64,000 nt of DNA from Janthinobacterium violaceinigrum (GCF_009208555.1 NZ_WFLI01000025.1:25655-89654), one strand, 5' to 3'; counted from the first letter of the stretch, positions 37,375 through 46,644 are shown. Notes: generated from the letters alone by a model not told the origin. Numbers and translations are program-made.

Positions 37375-38673
37375 TCAATACACCTCGGGATTCGGGTCCG
37401 TGCGCTCCATTTCCAGCGACGCGGCCAGCAAGGCCAGGCGCGCCACCACGCCATACACATAGAAGCGGTTCGGCGCGGCCGTGCCCGGCTTGGCCTTCAA
37501 GTCCGGCACGGCATGCTGCTGGGCAAACGCCAGCGGCACGTACTGCGAACCGGGCGCGTTCAGGTTCTGGTCCACACCCCGCTCCGCATGCACGCGGTAG
37601 AAGCCGCCCACCACATAGCGGTCGATCATGTAGACGACAGGCTCGGCCACGGCATCCTTGATGCTTTCAAAGGTGGGCACGCCTTCCTGGATGATCACGT
37701 CCGTGACGACCTTGCCGTCCTTGACGATGGACATCTTGTCGCGCTGCTTGCGCGACAGGTCGCGCACTTCGCTGGCGTCGCGCACCGTCATGATGCCCGT
37801 GCCATACGTGCCCGCATCGGGCTTGACGATGACGAAGGGCTTTTCCTTGATGCCGTATTCCTTGTATTTCTTGCGGATCTTGGCCAGCAGCACGTCGACG
37901 CTGGCAGCCAGCGCATCCTCGCCCTCGCCTTCCTGGAAATTGACGTCGCTGCACTTGGCATGGAAGGGATTGAGCATCCACGGGTCGACGTCGATCATCT
38001 TGCCGAATTTTTTCACCACTTCATCGTAGGCCGTGTAGTGGTTGCTCTTGCGGCGCAAGGCCCAGCCCGCGTGCAAGGGCGGCAGCAGGCTTTGCTCATG
38101 AATATTTTGCAAGATATCGGGGATGCCGTCCGACAAGTCGTTATTCAGCAAGATCGTGCACGGGTCGAAATCCTTCAAGCCCAGGCGGCGGCCGTTGTTC
38201 AGGCGCACGAGGGGCTCGATGACGAGCATATTGCCATCTGGCAACGCCAACGGTGTCGGCTGGGTGATGTCGGGCGACCAGGAGCCGAAGCGTACGTGCA
38301 GCCCCGTCTGGCGGAAGATCTGCATCAGGCGCGCCACGTTCTGCAGGTATTGCGGCGTCGTGTTGTGCAATTCCGGCACGATCAGCAGGTTGCGGGCATC
38401 CGGGCAATACTTGTCGATGGCGGCCATGGCCGCCTGCACGGACAAGGGCAGCATTTCCGTGGCCAGGTTATGGAAACCGCCAGGGAACAGATTGGTATCG
38501 ACGGGCGCCAGCTTGTAGCCCGCATTACGCAAGTCTACCGAGCAATAGAAGGGCGGCGTGTGCTCTTGCCACTCCATGCGAAACCAGCGCTCAATGGCCG
38601 GCGTCGCGGCCAGAATCTTTTTTTCGAGGTCGAGCAGCGGTCCGGTCAGGGCCGTGACGAGATGGGGAACCAT
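37375..38673 (-). CDS. gshA: Glutamate--cysteine ligase, proteobacterial (ferrooxidans) type
   Basis: A 432-residue protein of the TIGR02049-type glutamate-cysteine ligase, an ATP-grasp-like family unrelated in sequence to E. coli GshA. Typical segments are 'CSVDLRNAGYKLAPVDTNLF', 'FVIVKPDAGTYGTGIMTVRD' and 'YMIDRYVVGGFYRVHAERG'. It catalyses the first, rate-limiting step of glutathione synthesis and leads the gshA-gshB-PTS cluster. Confidence 0.93.
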   Translation of the reverse strand: MVPHLVTALTGPLLDLEKKILAATPAIERWFRMEWQEHTPPFYCSVDLRNAGYKLAPVDTNLFPGGFHNLATEMLPLSVQAAMAAIDKYCPDARNLLIVPELHNTTPQYLQNVARLMQIFRQTGLHVRFGSWSPDITQPTPLALPDGNMLVIEPLVRLNNGRRLGLKDFDPCTILLNNDLSDGIPDILQNIHEQSLLPPLHAGWALRRKSNHYTAYDEVVKKFGKMIDVDPWMLNPFHAKCSDVNFQEGEGEDALAASVDVLLAKIRKKYKEYGIKEKPFVIVKPDAGTYGTGIMTVRDASEVRDLSRKQRDKMSIVKDGKVVTDVIIQEGVPTFESIKDAVAEPVVYMIDRYVVGGFYRVHAERGVDQNLNAPGSQYVPLAFAQQHAVPDLKAKPGTAAPNRFYVYGVVARLALLAASLEMERTDPNPEVY

Positions 38674-38798
38674 AGTTACATCCTTAAATTATGTGCAGTA
38701 TTCAAAAAAGCACACAGAACTGCCGACTATATTACCGTGTAAGTACCCCAAATCGGGGCAAAAGCCTTGTTTTAAAGACCTTTTCCATTCCCATAACG

Positions 38799-38824
38799 AA
38801 AAAAAGGCGCCTCAATGAGGCGCC
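38799..38824 (-). terminator. Rho-independent terminator after amtB
   Basis: On the minus strand GGCGCCTC, ATT, GAGGCGCC is followed by seven T. It lies 54 bp past the amtB stop and ends the torF-glnK-amtB transcript. A TTTT on the other side may give weak two-way function. The rest of the 204-bp gap to gshA shows no gene. Confidence 0.88.
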
Positions 38825-38877
38825 TTTTCCAGCAGGACACGCCGCGGCGGGGCGCTGGCGTGCCAGATGATTAGCAT

Positions 38878-40428
38878 TTAGCCATGATATGCCTGCTCGC
38901 CATGGCTGGTGATATCGAGGCCTTCGCGCTCTTCTTCTTCCGGGACGCGCAAGCCGATGACGATGTCGACCAGTTTATAGGCGATGACGGAGACGATGGC
39001 CGACCAGAGGATAGTGGTGCCGACCGCTTGCGCCTGCACCCACACCTGGTGGCCGATCGAGTACGGATCCGCCGACATCTTGTTGGTGACGTAGTCGAAG
39101 ATGCCCTGGCCGCCCAGTTGTGGCGCCGCAAACACACCCGTCAGCAAGGCGCCCAGGATACCGCCCACGCCATGCACGCCGAACACGTCGAGCGAATCGT
39201 CGGCGCCGATCAGGCGTTTCAGGCCATTCACGCCCCACAGGCAGACGACACCGGCCAGCAAGCCGATGACCAGGCCGCCCATCGGGCCGACAAAGCCGGC
39301 CGCCGGGGTGATCGCCACCAGGCCGGCAACGGCGCCCGATGCGCCACCGAGCATGGATGGCTTGCCTTTGCTGATCCACTCGCCAAATACCCACGACAGG
39401 GTGGCGGCAGCAGTCGCCAGCAAGGTGTTGACGAAGGCCAGGGCCGCCACGTCGCCCGCTTCCAGCGAGGAACCGGCGTTGAAACCGAACCAGCCCACCC
39501 ACAACAGGGAAGCGCCGATCATGGTCATCGTCAGCGAGTGCGGCGCCATCGATTCACGGCCGTAGCCGACGCGCTTGCCGATCATGATGGCGCCCACCAG
39601 GCCGGCGACGGCGGCGTTGATGTGCACCACGGTGCCGCCGGCGAAGTCCAGCGCGCCTTTTTGCCAGATCCAGCCCGCCTTCAGGGCTTCGCTGGCCGAG
39701 GTGGCGGCGTTGGTAATCAGGTCAGGACCGGTCCAGAACCACACCATGTGGGCCGCTGGCAGGTAGGCAAACGTGAACCACAGCACGACGAAGGCCAGCA
39801 CGGCGGCAAACTTGGCGCGCTCGGCAAAGGCGCCGACGATCAGTGCGCAGGTGATGGCGGCAAACGTGCCCTGGAACGCCACGAAGACGAACTCGGGAAT
39901 GACCACGCCCTTGCTGAAGGTGGCGGCGGCAGCAAACGTGCCCTTGGCCGGATCCCAGATACCGTTCAGGAACAGGCGGTCGAAGCCACCGAAGAAAGCG
40001 GTTTTTTCCGTGAACGCGATCGAGTAGCCGTAGATGCACCACAGGACGATGACCAGCGCGAACACCATGAACACCTGGATCAGCACGGACAGCATGTTCT
40101 TGGAGCGCACCAGGCCGCCGTAGAACAGGGCCAGGCCGGGGATGGTCATCAGGATCACCAGCAAGGTGCTGATCATCATGAAACTCGTATCGCCCTTGTT
40201 GGCGACAGGGGCGGCGGCTGGCGCGGCTGCGGCAGGAGCCGGCGCGGCGGCAGCGGGTGCGGCGGCCGGTGCCGCTGCGTCAGGCGCCGGCGTCACGGCA
40301 GGGGCAGCGACGGCCGCAGTCGTGGCCGCTTCCGTCTTGGCGGGGGCATCGGCAAAGCTCGGCGTAGCGACGCCAAACGCACACAGACAGGCTATCCCAG
40401 CTAGCAATTTTGTTATATTTTTACGCAT
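38878..40428 (-). CDS. amtB: Ammonium transporter AmtB
   Basis: A 516-residue protein. A signal-like N-terminus is followed by a long Ala/Pro spacer (about residues 30-85) and then about eleven transmembrane helices. Amt signatures are 'VVHINAAVAGLVGAIMIGKR' and the twin-histidine region 'LDVFGVHGVGGILGALLTG'. It carries ammonium across the inner membrane and is gated by the PII protein GlnK, encoded 11 bp upstream. Confidence 0.95.
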   Translation of the reverse strand: MRKNITKLLAGIACLCAFGVATPSFADAPAKTEAATTAAVAAPAVTPAPDAAAPAAAPAAAAPAPAAAAPAAAPVANKGDTSFMMISTLLVILMTIPGLALFYGGLVRSKNMLSVLIQVFMVFALVIVLWCIYGYSIAFTEKTAFFGGFDRLFLNGIWDPAKGTFAAAATFSKGVVIPEFVFVAFQGTFAAITCALIVGAFAERAKFAAVLAFVVLWFTFAYLPAAHMVWFWTGPDLITNAATSASEALKAGWIWQKGALDFAGGTVVHINAAVAGLVGAIMIGKRVGYGRESMAPHSLTMTMIGASLLWVGWFGFNAGSSLEAGDVAALAFVNTLLATAAATLSWVFGEWISKGKPSMLGGASGAVAGLVAITPAAGFVGPMGGLVIGLLAGVVCLWGVNGLKRLIGADDSLDVFGVHGVGGILGALLTGVFAAPQLGGQGIFDYVTNKMSADPYSIGHQVWVQAQAVGTTILWSAIVSVIAYKLVDIVIGLRVPEEEEREGLDITSHGEQAYHG

Positions 40429-40439
40429 CGATATTCCCC

Positions 40440-40778
40440 TTAGAGCGCTTCGTTGCCGGTTTCACCGGTACGGATACGGATGACCTGTTCCAGGTTGTAG
40501 ACGAAAATCTTGCCATCGCCGATTTTACCGGTACGCGCGGCACCTTCGATCGCTTCGATGGCCTGGTCGACAATGGCGTCATCGACGGCCGCTTCAATCT
40601 TCGTTTTTGGCAAGAAATCGACGACATACTCGGCGCCACGGTAGAGTTCCGTGTGGCCTTTCTGACGGCCGAAACCCTTGACTTCGGTGACGGTAATGCC
40701 TTGCACATTGATAGCCGACAAGGCTTCGCGTACTTCGTCCAATTTGAACGGTTTAATGATTGCAGTAATCATTTTCAT
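40440..40778 (-). CDS. glnK: Nitrogen regulatory PII protein GlnK
   Basis: A 112-residue PII protein, 'MKMITAIIKPFKLDEVREAL' at the N-terminus. The T-loop contains the uridylylated tyrosine in 'GHTELYRGAEYVVDF' (Tyr about 51), and the B/C-loop is 'AARTGKIGDGKIFV'. It blocks AmtB when nitrogen is sufficient. Order torF-glnK-amtB is common in Burkholderiales. Confidence 0.96.
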   Translation of the reverse strand: MKMITAIIKPFKLDEVREALSAINVQGITVTEVKGFGRQKGHTELYRGAEYVVDFLPKTKIEAAVDDAIVDQAIEAIEGAARTGKIGDGKIFVYNLEQVIRIRTGETGNEAL

Positions 40779-40789
40779 GGCTGTCTCGC

Positions 40790-41557
40790 TTAAAAGGTTT
40801 TGGATACGGTCAGCACGAGACCGGATTTCGCCAGATTCTTGCCATTCGGCGCCAGCGACGTAATGTTGGCCTTCACGACAGCCAGGGCAACGGTCGCCAT
40901 GCCGAAATCCTTGGTCACGCCGATCTTGAAATCGTTATAGCTGAGGGAATCGTTGTGTGCGACCTTCTGGCGCCCCGCGTGCAGATTCAGGATGTAGCCG
41001 TCATGCACGTCCACGTTGGCGCCCACGTCGAGGTAGCCGCTGTTCTTGCTGTCGGCCACGCCGAACAGATTGGTGGTCGAATGCGAATACTTGATGTACG
41101 CAGGGCCATAGCCCAGTTGGCCGTACAGCTCGAAAGTGTTCGCATTGGTGCTCAGGCCATTCGATGGGTAGAAGTAATACAGGCCGCCCACGTCATAGGT
41201 AAAATCCTTGCTGATCTCGCCCCGCTTGCCGCCGTAGATATCCCATTCCAGGTTGGTATCGCCGCCGCCGTCCTTGATCCATTTGATGCTCGACAGCCAG
41301 GTGCCCACATACAGCCCCGTCGGATTGTGGGTATAGTCGGCGCCGCCGCTGATTGCAGGGTCGAGGCGGCTTTGCGACACGCCGCGGTAGCGGTAGTCGC
41401 TGGTCAGCGCCACGTTGTAGCTCACCACATTGTCGGGCACGGCTTCGGCCGCGGCAGGCGCCGCCACTGCGTCCTGGGCCTTGGCGCTACCGCTCAAGGC
41501 GGTCATGGCCAGCGTCAACGCTGCAGCTAAAGTCATGTTCTTGGACAGATTCTTCAT
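40790..41557 (-). CDS. TorF-family putative outer-membrane porin
   Basis: A 255-residue protein with a signal peptide (cut near 'SGSAKAQDA') and a beta-barrel pattern ending in aromatic 'VLTVSKTF'. The 'YNVALTSDYRYRGVSQSR' segment is the hallmark of the TorF (TIGR02001) family, usually encoded beside glnK-amtB, so a role in uptake of nitrogen compounds is inferred. It is the first gene behind the sigma-54 promoter. Confidence 0.9.
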   Translation of the reverse strand: MKNLSKNMTLAAALTLAMTALSGSAKAQDAVAAPAAAEAVPDNVVSYNVALTSDYRYRGVSQSRLDPAISGGADYTHNPTGLYVGTWLSSIKWIKDGGGDTNLEWDIYGGKRGEISKDFTYDVGGLYYFYPSNGLSTNANTFELYGQLGYGPAYIKYSHSTTNLFGVADSKNSGYLDVGANVDVHDGYILNLHAGRQKVAHNDSLSYNDFKIGVTKDFGMATVALAVVKANITSLAPNGKNLAKSGLVLTVSKTF

Positions 41558-41639
41558 GGCGATTCCCTTTTATTGAACTTTTAAAGCGGTTGAGGTTTAA
41601 AATCTTGGCTGGAGATCACAAAGCGTTCATAGCTTCTTT

Positions 41640-41656
41640 AGCAGAATACGTGCCAG
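41640..41656 (-). promoter_or_regulatory. Sigma-54 promoter of torF-glnK-amtB
   Basis: The minus strand reads CTGGCACGTATTCTGCT, with the invariant GG and GC dinucleotides exactly ten bases apart as in the consensus TGGCAC-N5-TTGC. The -12 element lies about 84 bp before the torF start. It fits known NtrC/RpoN control of amtB operons. Confidence 0.8.
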
Positions 41657-41778
41657 CTCTCTTGCCACCTTGACAGGTGCATTTCCGTCCATACATAGCC
41701 TGCAAGCCGCCAGGACTGCGGGAACGGGCTGCTGTAGCACAATGAACCGCCCAGCTTCGCACCAGATTAACGCCGCTG

Positions 41779-41795
41779 TGCACCGCAATGGTGCG
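41779..41795. promoter_or_regulatory. NtrC-binding enhancer site
   Basis: TGCACCGCAATGGTGCG is a near-perfect dyad with arms GCACC and GGTGC, matching the NtrC consensus. It lies about 140 bp upstream of the sigma-54 promoter at 41640-41656, a normal distance for an enhancer. The divergent ubiK gene starts 32 bp away on its other side. Confidence 0.75.
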
Positions 41796-41826
41796 ATGCA
41801 CAGGCCGCACCATAAAAGGACTGACC

Positions 41827-42075
41827 ATGGACATGAATACCTTCTTTAACGACTTGCAAGGCAAGATCCATCAAGCCATCGAAAACTCGCCGGCCAAGGA
41901 TATCGAGAAAAACGTGAAATCGATGATGACCCAGGGCTTCGCCCGCCTCGATCTCGTCACACGCGAGGAATTCGATATCCAGGCGCAAGTGCTGGCCAAG
42001 ACCCGCGCCAAGCTCGACGCACTGGAATTGCGCCTGATCGAACTGGAAACGCGCCTGAACGATACCAAAGCGTAA
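41827..42075 (+). CDS. ubiK: Ubiquinone biosynthesis accessory factor UbiK
   Basis: An 82-residue protein of the BMFP/YqiC type: an amphipathic N-terminal helix and a C-terminal coiled coil ('KTRAKLDALELRLIELETRL', about residues 58-77). UbiK binds lipid and aids the aerobic ubiquinone pathway with UbiJ. Its position directly before comM is usual in betaproteobacteria. Confidence 0.85.
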   Translation: MDMNTFFNDLQGKIHQAIENSPAKDIEKNVKSMMTQGFARLDLVTREEFDIQAQVLAKTRAKLDALELRLIELETRLNDTKA

Positions 42076-42186
42076 AGTGCGGCCAGCCAGGCCCCCTTAT
42101 TGACGGCCTTGCTGGCATAGCTCAAGCCTGGCGGCGCTTCCAGCGCTAGACTGATCCTGCCCGCGCCCGCGTTACGGGGGAGTCTG

Positions 42187-43083
42187 ATGAGCCTGGCCGT
42201 CCTGAAAAGCCGCGCCCTGGCCGGCATGGAGGCGCCCGAGGTAAGTGTCGAAGTCCACCTTGCCAATGGCTTGCCCTCGTTTACGATAGTCGGCCTGCCG
42301 GATACGGAAGTGAAGGAATCGCGCGACCGCGTCCGCGCCGCGCTGCAAAACTGCGGCTTCGAGATGCCGGCGCGGCGCATTACGGCCAATCTGGCGCCAG
42401 CCGACCTGCCCAAGGAATCGGGCCGCTTCGACCTGCCCATTGCGCTGGGCATCCTGGCCGCCTCGGGCCAATTGCCGGGCGATCAATTACATCACTATGA
42501 ATTCGCGGGCGAGCTGTCGCTGTCGGGCCAGCTACGCCCCATCCGCGGCGCGCTGGCCATGACCTTTGCCATGCAGCGCAGCCGGGCCGGTGCGCCACGC
42601 GCCTTCATCCTGCCCCAGGCGAACGCGGACGAAGCGGCGCTGGTCGGCGATGCCTGCATCTATCCGGCCCACAGCCTGCCCGAGGTGTGCGCGCATTTTG
42701 CCGCGCATGCCAGCCAGCAGACTGCCCTGCAGCGCCATCAACCCACGCTGGCGGCGCACGCTTTCCCGTATCCCGACTTTGCCGATGTGCACGGGCAGCA
42801 GCAGGCGCGGCGCGCCTTGGAAGTGGCGGCCGCGGGCGGCCATCATGTCCTGATGGTGGGGCCGCCGGGCGCGGGCAAGACCATGCTGGCCAGCCGCTTT
42901 CCCGGCGTGCTGCCGCCGATGAACGATGAAGAGGCGCTGGAATCGGCTGCCGTGCATTCGCTGGGCGGCCATTTCAAGGTGGAACACTGGAAGTGCCGCC
43001 CCTACCGGGCGCCGCACCAGACGGCGTCCGGCGTGGCCCTGGTAGGCGGCGGCTGTCAATTACATTTAAAAACGCGAATATAA
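42187..43083 (+). pseudogene. comM: comM (YifB, Mg-chelatase-like ATPase), 5' part, interrupted by the transposon
   Basis: The native 5' part is 42187-43053 (289 codons). It shows the ComM start 'MSLAVLKSRALAGMEAPEV', the Lon-like domain, and Walker A 'GPPGAGKTMLASRFPG'. It is cut within the sequence VALVGGG. The frame continues ten codons into the transposon's left end and stops at 43083. ComM is a hexameric helicase that promotes branch migration during natural transformation; Walker B and the sensor residues are on the other side of the element, so this fragment should be inactive. The 3' part is at 62024-62685. Confidence 0.95.
43049..43053. repeat. Left target-site duplication GCGGC
   Basis: Five bases directly before the TGT end, identical to 62024-62028. 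Removing the element and one copy restores an open comM frame of 507 codons plus stop. Confidence 0.95.
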
Positions 43084-43103
43084 CAAGTAAAAGAACGACT
43101 GGG
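43054..43103 (-). repeat. Left transposon end with transposase-binding repeats
   Basis: Begins TGTCAATT and contains 'ATTTAAAAACGCGA' (43063-43076) and 'AAGTAAAAGAACGACTG' (43085-43101). These are inverted versions of the right-end motif CAGTCGY-N2-3-TTTAA. They are expected TnsB-binding sites. The next 120 bp up to the DMT remnant hold no gene. Confidence 0.75.
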
Positions 43104-43223
43104 CTCGGCGACTACTAAACGGCACCATTTTCTGCCGACATAGTTGTTTGCGGCGCGTCAGCGCAAAGCCCAATGCTTTGAACAGCTGCACGGCAAGTGA
43201 ACAGGTCCGCACCATAGCAGACA

Positions 43224-43592
43224 TCAAGTCTCATGCCGCATTACAGGCTCTCTGTACGAAGAAGTCTTTATCTCGCAGGCATCGGGCTGCGGTGCTGTCT
43301 TCGGACGATGCGCCAAACCGCACGCGGCAACACCTGCCACAAGCAACGCCATCGCTGCACTTTCGGCACCTGTTGGCCAACGCTGTTCTCACAAAAAACC
43401 ATAGAAGGCGGCGAACAGGGTCTCGAACACGATCATTTGCCCGATCAGCGTGAGCGGCAAGACGCGGCTGACGTAATTCCAGAAGCCGTTGCCGATAATC
43501 GAGCAGAAGATCGCTATGCCGGTAACGACGGCTGCGAAGTACATCCAGTCCCCAGAATGATGCGTCGAAGTGCCACGTCTAATTTGCCACAT
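43224..43592 (-). pseudogene. Remnant of a DMT (EamA) transporter, C-terminal part, frameshifted
   Basis: The frame from about 43575 encodes 'GNGFWNYVSRVLPLTLIGQM' and 'FETLFAAFYGFL', typical of the last two helices of EamA/DMT permeases, then stops at 43389. In a second frame just after the T6 run at that stop the homology resumes ('RWPTGAESAAMALLVAGVAA') and ends at a TGA at 43224. The N-terminal two thirds are missing and the remnant abuts the tnsE-like gene. It is decayed cargo. Confidence 0.7.
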
Positions 43593-45522
43593 GTCTTAAT
43601 CGAATGGCACTCTTAAGGAAAAAATCCTTCAACTTGGACTCTGAAAGCAGGGGAGAGCCTTTTTCCTTCTCATGCTCATATGTCTGAAAACCGATATCAT
43701 CACCTTCAAAAGCTGGTGGTAGTCTTTCGTCGAGCCGCCTACCTTCTGCCAAGGCAATTGCTGACAAGGCTTTTTCAATGGCGGCAATACGTCCGGATGA
43801 AGGCGCTTTTATCAGCACAGATTTATAGGTATCGCTGGTCCGTGCCTCAATCTCAATCCAGTGGTAAAACTCTTCTTTAAACTCCAGCTTCAGAACCAAT
43901 GCTGTGCGGTAATGAGCGGTATGTCGATCCCGAGGACGATCATATATAGTGGGCCAGCCACCTCTAGGACGCAATTTCCCTGCTTTAAGAGATGCGTCGT
44001 CAATAAAGCGCCAACACTGATGTCCGTTACGGGTTTCTGCTTGCCCATCACGTCGAGGTTTGACAAGTGAGACTGACGTTAAAAAGTAAGAATCCTTTAG
44101 CCTGAGCAGGCTATCTAGCATAGTCTTCAGGCGATCATTCTCCTGCCGCATGATAGCGGAGGCTTCACCGCGCGGTCCAGATTTCTTAGACCTGTTGCGC
44201 ACGCCGGTTGACACTTCGCGCCCATCCTCTTCACTAAACGGACCAGCAGGTCGTCCGGCGTGCCGTTTGCTGTATTCCTTGAGTAAATTGACGTAGGTAG
44301 GACCGCCATCCAGCCAATCACTTGAGACGCCTGAAATCTTCGTTTTTGACGTATCGTCACTAGCATCTATATCCGAACGTATGACAGTGTGCTGGTCACT
44401 CAACTTCACTGCCTGGCTTCTTGAAAATGGCGGTGGCGAATCGACATTTTCGATGCTCTTACCAGGTTCCGAGTCATTCTCACTATGTCGGCCAATCACC
44501 GGATAGTGCGACGGCCAAGACGTACCAGTTATTTCTGTTACGAAATATTTTTTGTCTTCACGATTCTGCTCTTCCTCATCTTTGTAGTACCAACTACGCA
44601 GCGGCAGACATTTGATTCTAAGCTTAAGCGGCTCGCGTAGTGCCTGGTAAGGGATCCGTGCACTTGCATACCACGGTTCCAACTCTTTGCGCTTCCTATC
44701 AATGATGCTTTGAGTGTGAATCGCATTTGCCTGCGCGCGACCGTACGGATCAAAGTACAAAACCGCTAGGAGGCCGGCAAACTGGCGTCCGATATCGCGT
44801 CTTAAGACGACGTTCCATCCCCCTGTTACATCATCTATACCGGTTTGCAGGAGACCTGAAGTCTCATTGAGCATTATCACGTTTTCTAGCTTGTCACTCC
44901 AAGGGCCTGATAGAAAGGCATTGGCGATATCACTGTGGCATGCATAGAACGCTTTAAAGATAGTCGTGCGCGGTATCACATAGGTGTCGACACCCTTGGT
45001 TGTACGCATATGCAGAACGACTACCCGAGAATCCTTCAGATTGACGTTGTCTCGCTGATGATGATACAGGCCCGAAAACTCGAAAGCGTTAAGTATCTGA
45101 TAGTTGCCGCCCTGCCAGCCATAAGGGGCGGAAATTGGCTGGCCGATCGTGAATTCTAACGAGTCGCTTTGCCCAGGCAAGAGCGATAGCAGCGCAGTAT
45201 GAGCCGGTAACTGCGCAACACGTACGCCGTCGCAATAGACATCGCCGATGCTGATGGTGACCAGGCTACTAGCAAAGATACGCGCAAAGGCATACTCTTG
45301 CTGAGCGTCTCTGCCTGCTCGAAAGCCGAGGATGCTTTTGATTTCATCGGGCTCTAACTCACTAATTTGATCAGCAGTTGTGATAGACAGACACTGCAAC
45401 AAAACATTGACTGAGACAGTTCCACTACCACGTTCCTTTTGATGAAACTGGTCAATGTACTTCACAAGCCAAAGTCGGCCGTCAAGCGGAAGCGGAGCAA
45501 GAAATTCTTGATAGTTAGGCAT
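43579..45522 (-). CDS. tnsE: TnsE-like transposition protein
   Basis: A 647-residue protein at the left end, transcribed toward that end. Its layout resembles TnsE of Tn7: a beta-rich N-terminal part ('LDGRLWLVKYIDQFHQ'), a middle segment 'REPLKLRIKCLPLRSWYYKD' with 'DKKYFVTEITG', a charged linker (about residues 360-470) and a C-terminal domain ('LVLKLEFKEEFYHWIEIEAR') like the TnsE DNA/clamp-binding fold. TnsE sends Tn7 to conjugating plasmids and lagging-strand DNA. Similarity is weak by eye and the protein is about 100 residues longer than Tn7 TnsE. It is not beside tnsABC, which is unusual. Confidence 0.6.
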   Translation of the reverse strand: MPNYQEFLAPLPLDGRLWLVKYIDQFHQKERGSGTVSVNVLLQCLSITTADQISELEPDEIKSILGFRAGRDAQQEYAFARIFASSLVTISIGDVYCDGVRVAQLPAHTALLSLLPGQSDSLEFTIGQPISAPYGWQGGNYQILNAFEFSGLYHHQRDNVNLKDSRVVVLHMRTTKGVDTYVIPRTTIFKAFYACHSDIANAFLSGPWSDKLENVIMLNETSGLLQTGIDDVTGGWNVVLRRDIGRQFAGLLAVLYFDPYGRAQANAIHTQSIIDRKRKELEPWYASARIPYQALREPLKLRIKCLPLRSWYYKDEEEQNREDKKYFVTEITGTSWPSHYPVIGRHSENDSEPGKSIENVDSPPPFSRSQAVKLSDQHTVIRSDIDASDDTSKTKISGVSSDWLDGGPTYVNLLKEYSKRHAGRPAGPFSEEDGREVSTGVRNRSKKSGPRGEASAIMRQENDRLKTMLDSLLRLKDSYFLTSVSLVKPRRDGQAETRNGHQCWRFIDDASLKAGKLRPRGGWPTIYDRPRDRHTAHYRTALVLKLEFKEEFYHWIEIEARTSDTYKSVLIKAPSSGRIAAIEKALSAIALAEGRRLDERLPPAFEGDDIGFQTYEHEKEKGSPLLSESKLKDFFLKSAIRLRHVAN

Positions 45523-45928
45523 AGTTACTGCAAGGGAACATTGCCTTAGTGTACGTCAGTCGCGTACTTAAGTGTAATTATTTTGAGAGGCATTTATCCC
45601 AGGCTTCTCTACCTTGATAAAAATCACCAGTCTCAATCTCTAGCCGCTGTCGGTGTATGTGCTAGTGGCGGAACAGTTTGCGCCTGTGGGGTACACCTAC
45701 TTCGCTTCGGTGGCTGTTGCGCTTTGACCAAACCTGGTTCGACGCCACTATGCCTATTCGTTCAAAGAACAAGCAGCTTGGGCTGTTCTGAGTCACGGCT
45801 GAGCGCCAAGACCCAGTTTTAGATCACTGAAATCCCAATTTCATAATCGGAAACTTGTCTTGGCGCTTAGTGTAGCTGTGAGATCTTTGAAGTTCTGAAC
45901 TTCCCTTTTGGTATGTCATACTTGAACG
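45523..45928. other. Gap without recognisable gene
   Basis: Between the divergent starts of the TnsE-like gene and the 152-residue protein. Short frames exist but have no ribosome site or recognisable composition. The region is A+T-rich close to 45540-45600 and 45880-45928, consistent with promoters for both genes. Confidence 0.4.
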
Positions 45929-46387
45929 ATGAAAAAAGCTGATTTCAAGACTATTGCAGAACGTTGCTCGACTTTAGGCTTGACGATTTCGCAGGCCCAC
46001 TTCATGGCCCACGCAGGGGAAGGCTTTGGCCCATTAGATCTTCCACATGTGCTTGGTCTAAACACAGTTACCATGGTCCCCTTGAAGCCCCGAAAATGGC
46101 TATGGATGGCAGCACAGACATGTAGCGTAAGTTACCGAAAAATACTCACACCAGAAACTTTGCTTAATATTCTGACGACCGGTGATGTACCTGAAGAAAA
46201 TATTTCCAATATCGTACATTTCCTTCAAGAGGCGCCGGTACAAAATGTTGTGATGGCTGTGGATCAAGCTGCGCAACAGAGTGGCTTACCTCCGGAGCTT
46301 CTATGGCGAAACCTAGAGATGATAGCTACACTTTGGCAGTGCCATCGCTTATTCCAGTTACCACCTACTGAATCTGCACGAGTCTAG
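45929..46387 (+). CDS. Hypothetical protein, 152 residues
   Basis: An ATG-started frame with normal codon use for this island but no family I recognise. It is predicted mostly helical, with 'PHVLGLNTVTMVPLKPRKWL' near residues 38-57 and tryptophan/cysteine residues in the middle. There is no signal peptide or transmembrane segment. It is isolated between the TnsE-like gene and an IS5 scar, so it may be orphan cargo. Confidence 0.5.
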   Translation: MKKADFKTIAERCSTLGLTISQAHFMAHAGEGFGPLDLPHVLGLNTVTMVPLKPRKWLWMAAQTCSVSYRKILTPETLLNILTTGDVPEENISNIVHFLQEAPVQNVVMAVDQAAQQSGLPPELLWRNLEMIATLWQCHRLFQLPPTESARV

Positions 46388-46644
46388 AATACACATGCGA
46401 CGACATTCTGGTGGCGTACACATGCTGCGGAACGTAACATTTTTCAGAAAATTCGTGCATCGTTATCAATTTCTGAGTCGGCATCCCGACTTCATTCTGG
46501 TGCTCTCACCTTAGGGTATAGCCATCTTGCAGCGCAGCTTTGTTCATCCGGCACCGGCGCGCTCGACCATCCACAACCTGCTCCTGGTTGATTGATTATT
46601 TTGCTCCTGACAAGCATTTCATCAGCATTGTGGATGGCAGGCAG

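Noticed and set aside
41664..41681. A CACC-N6-GGTG dyad near the sigma-54 promoter as a second NtrC site
   Set aside because: The spacing differs from the consensus and it almost touches the -24 element, where an activator would not normally bind. Left out as a feature.
43148..43453. A plus-strand 101-codon frame at the left end
   Set aside because: It is antisense to the DMT remnant, which has clear family resemblance on the minus strand.
45583..45822. A 79-codon frame upstream of the 152-residue protein
   Set aside because: Cys-rich by composition but without paired motifs or a ribosome site, and it lies in a probable promoter gap.
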